Assembly (NCBI GenBank): GCA_963580455.1
Contig: OY756963.1
Span: 18,309,555-18,373,554, forward strand
Direction: 5' to 3'
DNA length: 64,000 nucleotides
Source of the DNA: Euonymus europaeus
Lineage: Eukaryota; Streptophyta; Magnoliopsida; Celastrales; Celastraceae
The notes under the pieces were generated by a model. It did not search any database. It had not been told where the DNA came from and saw nothing but the letters and a program-made list of their open reading frames with translations. The position numbers were made by a program, and so were the translations under genes. Of this stretch, positions 58,601-64,000 are shown one piece after another (the first letter of the stretch is position 1; every line of letters starts with the position of its first letter).

Positions 58601-58940
58601 TCTCTTGCATACCTTTTTTTTCGATTTCTTTTCTTAATTGATTCCAACTATATGTACATTTGCCGACTTTTTTATTTATTAAAACATATATTAACTATCA
58701 TGCTCTCTGATTTTGAAAGGTTATTCTCCTTTGGTCTATTCTCTTTTTTATCACTAGTGCTCTGATCATCATCAGCATTCCAGGTTTAAAGCTAAAATGG
58801 AATTTCATCAATTTGCTAATGTATAACATTTAATTTCCAATGAAAAAGTTTACAAGAACAATAACATGATCAAGAAAGTTTTGTTAAAATTAAAAACAAA
58901 ACACACCTGCCAAAATATTAAGAAAAAAAATCTTATTATA
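58601..58940. other. Spacer / probable 3' UTR of the next gene
   Basis: No gene recognised. The part near 58940 is downstream of the minus-strand gene's stop. Confidence 0.4.
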
Positions 58941-59423
58941 TCAAGGCAGTAATCCAATTCTTCTGAAAACAGCAGAGCTTCTGCTCCTTGGTACCACAGC
59001 TGTGTTAACCTTGACATGTTCGTCATCTCCAAAGTCCATGGTCTTGTCTTCGTCTATCCTTGCAATGGCGACACTGCGACTCCTCGGCATGTTATTATTG
59101 ATCATGTTAGGTTGCTTTGGACTATTACTCTGCTGTCGTCTCAGAAGGTCCAATTCAACCCTGTCTCCTAAACGCCTAGTAGAAGCAGCCCTAATAAGCT
59201 CCTTCAAATCATCATCTTTTCTACTGCTGCTTGATGAACTGAAACTCCTGGGCAAAGTAGTATTCACGCCTTGGGTAGTCGGGCATCCCATGACCGAGTC
59301 ATAACTAATCCTGTCCGAGCATTTGATCATGTTGTTGACGTACGAGTCCCTGAGCTTGATCAGAACTCTAATGGGTGCCTTCAGTAATCTGCTCAGCTTG
59401 CTCCCCTTCTTGTTGCTTGCCAT
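58941..59423 (-). CDS. Small plant-specific Ser/Arg-rich protein, function unknown
   Basis: Predicted 160-residue single-exon protein. The second in-frame ATG (59423) is preferred over 59444 because it opens the conserved-looking basic helix MASNKKGSKLSRLLKAPIRV; the first would add seven residues. Other features are LPRSFSSSSSSRKDD (57-71), DDLKELIRAASTRRL, a VELDLLRRQQ helix and two later PRSRS motifs (NMPRSRSVAI and VVPRSRSSAV). It resembles plant proteins annotated only as hypothetical. No signal peptide or membrane span. Repeated PRSRS sites could be phosphorylation or 14-3-3-type sites, which is inference. Confidence 0.75.
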   Translation of the reverse strand: MASNKKGSKLSRLLKAPIRVLIKLRDSYVNNMIKCSDRISYDSVMGCPTTQGVNTTLPRSFSSSSSSRKDDDLKELIRAASTRRLGDRVELDLLRRQQSNSPKQPNMINNNMPRSRSVAIARIDEDKTMDFGDDEHVKVNTAVVPRSRSSAVFRRIGLLP

Positions 59424-60281
59424 ATCTATTACACTAACACACACATGTATATAGGAAAGAAGAAAAAAAGAATGATCGAGTAAGGTTGAAGAAGGTGCTT
59501 ATTAGACGACTATAAAATCTCCACATTATATAATCAATGATGAATCATTATTATTAACGATAAGGAAAGGTGGAGTATTGGAGCCACATGACTTTTGTTT
59601 TGGAAGGACTTGAGACTTTGTCAACTTGTCAATTATAAATGACCATAACATTATTATTATTATTATTAGATATATTATATATTTATGTTGATTGATCCAT
59701 TCTAGTGTATTTACTCCCTATTGTTATACTCGGTCAATTATACCAAATGCAAAAAAATTTATATAATTTTGTTTTAATCTACGGATATCTACAAATTTGA
59801 AAGAGGTTACTCGAAGAAACAAAATAAAGTATAATAAAGTACACCTTGGCTCGCTGGGTCTTACATGGTCGTCTTTTAAGGCCCGCGAGATTAATCGAGT
59901 TGTGCATAGTAAACTGGTTTGGACACCCACACAAATAATAATAAAAAAAAGGTATAATAGTCTTATTAGCTACTTAATTTTTGAAATATTATTAGCTACT
60001 TAATTGAGATTGTGTGATTAAGATAAAAATATTTTGTGTTAGGGTTGAATAACGCTTTTTTTTGTTGAAGATATTTTTATATTATGATTATACAAATGCC
60101 GCTGAAAATTAAAATTGCCTGCACAGGGAATTACTTGTTGTAGCAATAAAACAATTCCTTGCTGAGAATGTTCAGGACAAAAGCGGTAGTGTTTGATTGG
60201 CAGTGACCAGCTGATGGACAAGGGCAGTGGCAGCTTCAGCCGCCCACCACCCAAAAAATGAATGAATCAAAAAGCTAATTT
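59424..60281. other. Spacer, promoter side of the Ser/Arg-rich gene
   Basis: No further gene seen. Short frames at 59724-60254 are not protein-like. An (ATT)n run lies at 59650-59666. Confidence 0.45.
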
Positions 60282-61025
60282 TGATAATATCAAAAATAAC
60301 AACCATTATGCTTAGTATCTACGTCTTCGGACACAAAATAATCATTAAGGGAAACAAGTCTCTTCACCAAACAAGGATTCCTCTTTAAATGAGTTCTTCT
60401 ACCAACAACACTACTAAGTAGTTTTCTATTCTAACAGAAAGTTTTCTTAAGCAAGAATCTGACTCTGAATAGGATCGCCACTATAGAAAAGGATCTCCAC
60501 CACATAAACAGACATTCTATAGTCTAATACATAACTTATAGAGCACTAAGTTACGTGCTATATGTTCACGTCTGACTTGAGCGTCGGAGCGCTAATGCCA
60601 AAGAACAACCTCTGACGGACTCTAAGCTAACGTTTGTTTGTCTGTACAAAAAATCACCATTGGAAGAGCAATATCAACCGAGAAGAACTAGTTCGACCCT
60701 ATCCTGATACGTCATCCAAATTGAGTGGATTTTTAACGTCATCAGATTGACGCCATTTGTAGGAACGATAAAAAACTTCTCGAAGTAACTTACAATGGTT
60801 TGGGCTAGAGGTCTTCCTTGGCCAATAAGTTACTCGGAAAATAGATCCTCGGTCAATAAGCCACATCAGAAAAGTGGTTTCCTCGGCCAACAAGCCACCT
60901 CCAAAAACTAGTTTTTCTCAACCAACAAGCCAACTCAGAAAATACTTCCTTCTCGGCCAACAGGCCACCTCAGAAAATAGATCTTCCTCGACTAAGAGGT
61001 TTCCTCAAAAAATTGGTCTTCCTCA
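60282..61025 (+). mobile_element. Truncated LTR retrotransposon, same family as 48100-48681
   Basis: 60282-60744 is an LTR (TGATAATATC ... CGTCATCA) matching the solo LTR at 48100 but lacking about 120 bp after its first 25 bases. It is followed by ATTGACGCCATTTGTAGGAA (60746-), which resembles the primer-binding region after Gypsy-type LTRs. Next comes a leader of about five imperfect 40-bp repeats (60820-61020, CCTCGGCCAACAAGCCACCT). Coding region and 3' LTR are absent. Confidence 0.75.
60820..61025. repeat. Imperfect 40-bp tandem repeats in a retroelement leader
   Basis: Units share TCGGCCAACAAGCCACCTC followed by (A)GAAAATAG, at spacing of about 38-42 bp. Divergence is moderate. Confidence 0.75.
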
Positions 61026-62284
61026 CCTACGGTTACAGTTATGGGTACGATTTCGGTCCGATTTTGATTTAAGTATCCTAAATATTTGTTAATCAGTTTG
61101 GGAACCTTAAACTCAACATCAAATATCAAAATCAGGACGAATTTTTTTTAAAAATAAAAATCATTTCAAACCCTATAGAAGCGATTTTCAAATTTTAAAT
61201 GAATCAGATACCCTACAGATTATGTTAGGATCGATTTTTTTCCATTCCTAATTAAAACCACTCTTGCATTTGCTAAGAGAACTCTTCGATCTCCTAATTT
61301 CCACAAGTCGTCTAATTCCTTCTTCCTTCCCTGTTCTCTTTTTTACTTTCACATGCACGGTGCAACCCGTGGCTTTCTTTAATCGGTAACCCTTCAAGTC
61401 TCTGTGGACTTTAATCATGGATCTACACGAGCATCTTGGATGGGCTTAAATGGCAAGCCTTCTTCTTGTGGGCTTAAGTTGTAACCTTCGAATCCAAGCC
61501 CAACACGAATAGCTTCCTATTTGCTCTTTAATTTAAACACATTGATTTGAGCTTTTTCACCAATGTTTGCATAGAATATCCTGAAAACTAAAATAAACAA
61601 CTTATTTTTGAAAGCTTTCTGGTTTATTATCAAAGCCTATATATAAACTATGCCAAACAGAGCTATATATATATATATATATTCATATAAACTTTTAAAA
61701 TATTAAATTCACCTAATTTATAAGTTTGAGCTTAAAATTAAATCTAATAAAAAAAACGAAATTTACCAAAAGAGAAAGAATCATAAAATAATAAATGACA
61801 AATAATTTATACCGTTCTCATAAGTCTTACCAAACATCTAACGACTTATTTCACAATTTATAATCGAGTTTATTTTTCACAACATATAAACTACCTTATT
61901 TTGAGAGCAGATAAACTCTATCAAATGGAGACATTCTATTATATACGTGATTAGGAATCTTGATGCGTGATTAAGGCAAATTTGATTGGGGTTAATTCAT
62001 AATGTTTAGCAATAATACATACCTTGACTACACTCAACCAAATAAATTATAAAGTTGTTATTGATGACTGCAGCTGTTACGTCAAAACTGCTGACCAAAC
62101 TTATTTTAGACTAGAGAAATCCTCTTTTGCAGTATTTGAGATGTAGCATTCAAATTATGGCTTGGGACACAGAAGAAGAAGAAAGAGGAGGCTAAAGAGC
62201 TAGGCAAATTTAATAAAACGCAAGAAATTAGATGCTATGAATCTCTTTCTAGATATAAGAACCTGGAGAATGAGATAACATTAA
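61026..62284. other. Spacer
   Basis: No gene recognised. A (TA)n run lies at 61662-61680. Confidence 0.5.
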
Positions 62285-62987
62285 GGGGATGTTTGGTTAG
62301 TGGAATGAAGGTGGAATGAAGGTGGCTTATGGAATGGGGATTCTCACTCCATCATTTGATGCAAAAAAATTTTGAGAGAATGGAATGCTCCATTCCATTC
62401 CCTCCACTCTCTCTCATGAATTTTCATTCCCACATTTTTATGTGGGAATGAGTCATTCCATGTGGAATAGAGGACAAAATGACTATTTTGTCCTCAAGTA
62501 AATATTAATTAATATATTTTGATAAACTAATATTAATTAATATATTTTATTTTAATTTGTTATATAATTTATTAACTTTAATTTTATTAATTTGTTAACT
62601 TTAATTTGTAAATACTAATTATATATTTTGATAAACTAATATTAATTAATATATTTTATTTTAATTTGTTAATTATATAATTTATTAACTTTAATTTTGT
62701 TAATTTGTTAACTTTAATTTGTAAATATTAATTATATATTTTGATAAATTAATATATTTTATTTTATTTTAATTTATTAATTATATATAATTATAAATGC
62801 ACAAATAAAATATATTGATTATATATAAATGAAGGACATAATGGACAAAACACAATTTCATTCTCATTCTTATTCCCAGTTTTTATACATACCAAACGTG
62901 AGAATCGAAATCTCATTCCCATTCACATTCTCATTCCCATTCCCATTCCCATTCTCACTCCAATCATTCTAAAAACCAAACGACCCG
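62285..62987. mobile_element. Tourist-like MITE with AT-rich inner repeats
   Basis: 703 bp. Ends GGGGATGTTTGGTTAG and AACCAAACGACCCG are inverted with few mismatches and are flanked by TAA (62282-62284, 62988-62990), pointing to PIF/Harbinger. Inside, an AT-rich block of about 115 bp (TATTAATTAATATATTTTATTTTAATTTG...) is repeated from 62505 to 62780. No transposase. Confidence 0.7.
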
Positions 62988-62994
62988 TAAGGTT

Positions 62995-63213
62995 GTACTT
63001 GACATGAGGATTGGGTTAATCGAGAGGAGTTGACAGAGATTTAGTTGAAAAGGGTTGGGTTGGGAGAACTTCACAAACGTTTAATCTTTAATTTCTTGGT
63101 ATTTATAAGTATTTGGAGAGGTTAGAGGCTTTTATTTGAATGAACACCTCTCAACCTCTCATTTTCGGGGTTTGAATAAAAGACTGAACAATTTAAAGTG
63201 TTCGTGTCAAGCA
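62995..63213. mobile_element. Small MITE-like repeat, copy B
   Basis: Relative of 45483-45680: starts ACTTGACATGAGG and ends CGTGTCAAGCA. Directly abuts the right end of the element at 62285-62987. Confidence 0.55.
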
Positions 63214-63426
63214 AGATGTTCGGATGGAGACACCTCCATACGCATAGCCTAAAAAATCTGAAAATTCCAGCCTCTTCAATTTTAACGAGAATAGAAGAAA
63301 AAATAAAAATTATATACAAAATAGTGTACTGTCCAAATAGAAATCACGATTTAAGCAAGTACCACATGAAAGATCCAGTATTCCACCAGCTGTTCTCTTG
63401 CATAGATTGGAAGATTCATGGACAAT

Positions 63427-64000
63427 GAACGACACGTGGCCATTTTAACCGATCAAAGACATAGACGAGCAAAGACAAGCCTCGGCCCACTTGCTCCTCG
63501 GCAAAACTCGAATATCTGGGTAATCCTAACCAGAATGCAGTGAGTTATTCACGAAAAGACAACCAGAGTCCATTTTTTTTTTCCTTTTTTTATGAAACGG
63601 CTTAGCCACAGAATAATATAGATAATCCTTATTAGTGGCGGAGGAAAACCAAAATACAGCAAAAGTCTTAGAGAGGAAGACAAGAAAGAACAAAACAAAA
63701 ACATGGAATTAATAATAATAAATGAATCTCTTCAGAAGGTATATAGCTTCCTTCAATCAGGACACTAGAAGAGAGAGTTTCCTAATATAACTAAAACTTC
63801 CTTGAATCAAGAGTGATACTTCACAAAGGACTAGGACTTTATCAACAATATAAAAGAGGCATTCAATTCAATATGTATAATTTTTCATACACAATTTCAT
63901 AGCCTCTTACAGGCACCGGAGAGCCCCGACCTATGTGTTCTCATGCGCTTTCCTCTCACACATCTTGATTCAAGCATCGAAGTGTTTGTCTTGAGTTAAT
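63427..64000 (+). repeat. Possible LTR running off the window edge
   Basis: The segment has a TATAAAAGAGGC stretch near 63851 and then a CACCGGAGAGCCCCGACC block before the edge, an arrangement like LTRs of Gypsy-type elements. Termini and coding region are not visible, so this stays tentative. Confidence 0.3.

Noticed and set aside
1..64000. CRISPR arrays, operons or a biosynthetic cluster
   Set aside because: Tandem repeats here lack the repeat-spacer pattern, and neighbouring genes belong to unrelated pathways with separate promoters, as expected of plant nuclear DNA.

Overview
The window is nuclear genomic DNA of a flowering plant, most likely a eudicot. The evidence is spliced genes with GT..AG introns, plant-only families (a HAWAIIAN SKIRT-type F-box protein, an RG-II xylosyltransferase, a cytochrome b5-fused sphingoid desaturase, a SOSEKI remnant, a miR159/319-type precursor), A+T-rich spacers, and many plant-type LTR retrotransposons and MITEs. 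There are no operons, phage, CRISPR arrays or tRNA/rRNA genes that I could recognise.

Layout. 1-11,200 is repeat-dominated: a triple 210-bp tandem repeat, a LINE 3' remnant, and a 6.3-kb Copia retrotransposon (4384-10715) whose two 629-bp LTRs read identical and are flanked by TCTCT, with one frame break in gag. 14,110-15,453 is an intronless delta-8 sphingoid desaturase. 16,300-21,500 is nested small transposons, including a Copia-like solo LTR (19336-20285) inside an older element. 21,804-25,028 (+) is a four-exon GT77 xylosyltransferase and 26,930-30,585 (-) is FCF1/UTP24 in nine exons. 34,125-34,457 (-) is a broken SOSEKI fragment. 38,164-39,381 (+) is an HWS-like F-box gene and 41,442-45,193 (+) a three-exon coiled-coil protein. 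49,380-49,700 (+) holds a TATA box and a miR159/319-type hairpin. 52,621-53,442 (-) and 58,941-59,423 (-) encode two plant proteins of unknown function. The rest is retrotransposon debris: two more solo LTRs with target duplications (48100-48681, 56247-57534), a decayed Copia element, and a truncated element with a ~40-bp repeat leader (60282-61025).

The genes are ordinary, independent single genes: sphingolipid modification (ER), pectin RG-II synthesis (Golgi), 18S rRNA processing (nucleolus), SCF ubiquitin ligase, and small-RNA control. They form no common pathway. The transposon nesting gives a relative chronology. I found no convincing new multi-gene system. The most useful observations are the miRNA locus, the SOSEKI pseudogene, and the apparently very young Copia copy that is already frame-broken. 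Exon models are hand-drawn from splice signals and protein conservation; none is supported by transcripts here.
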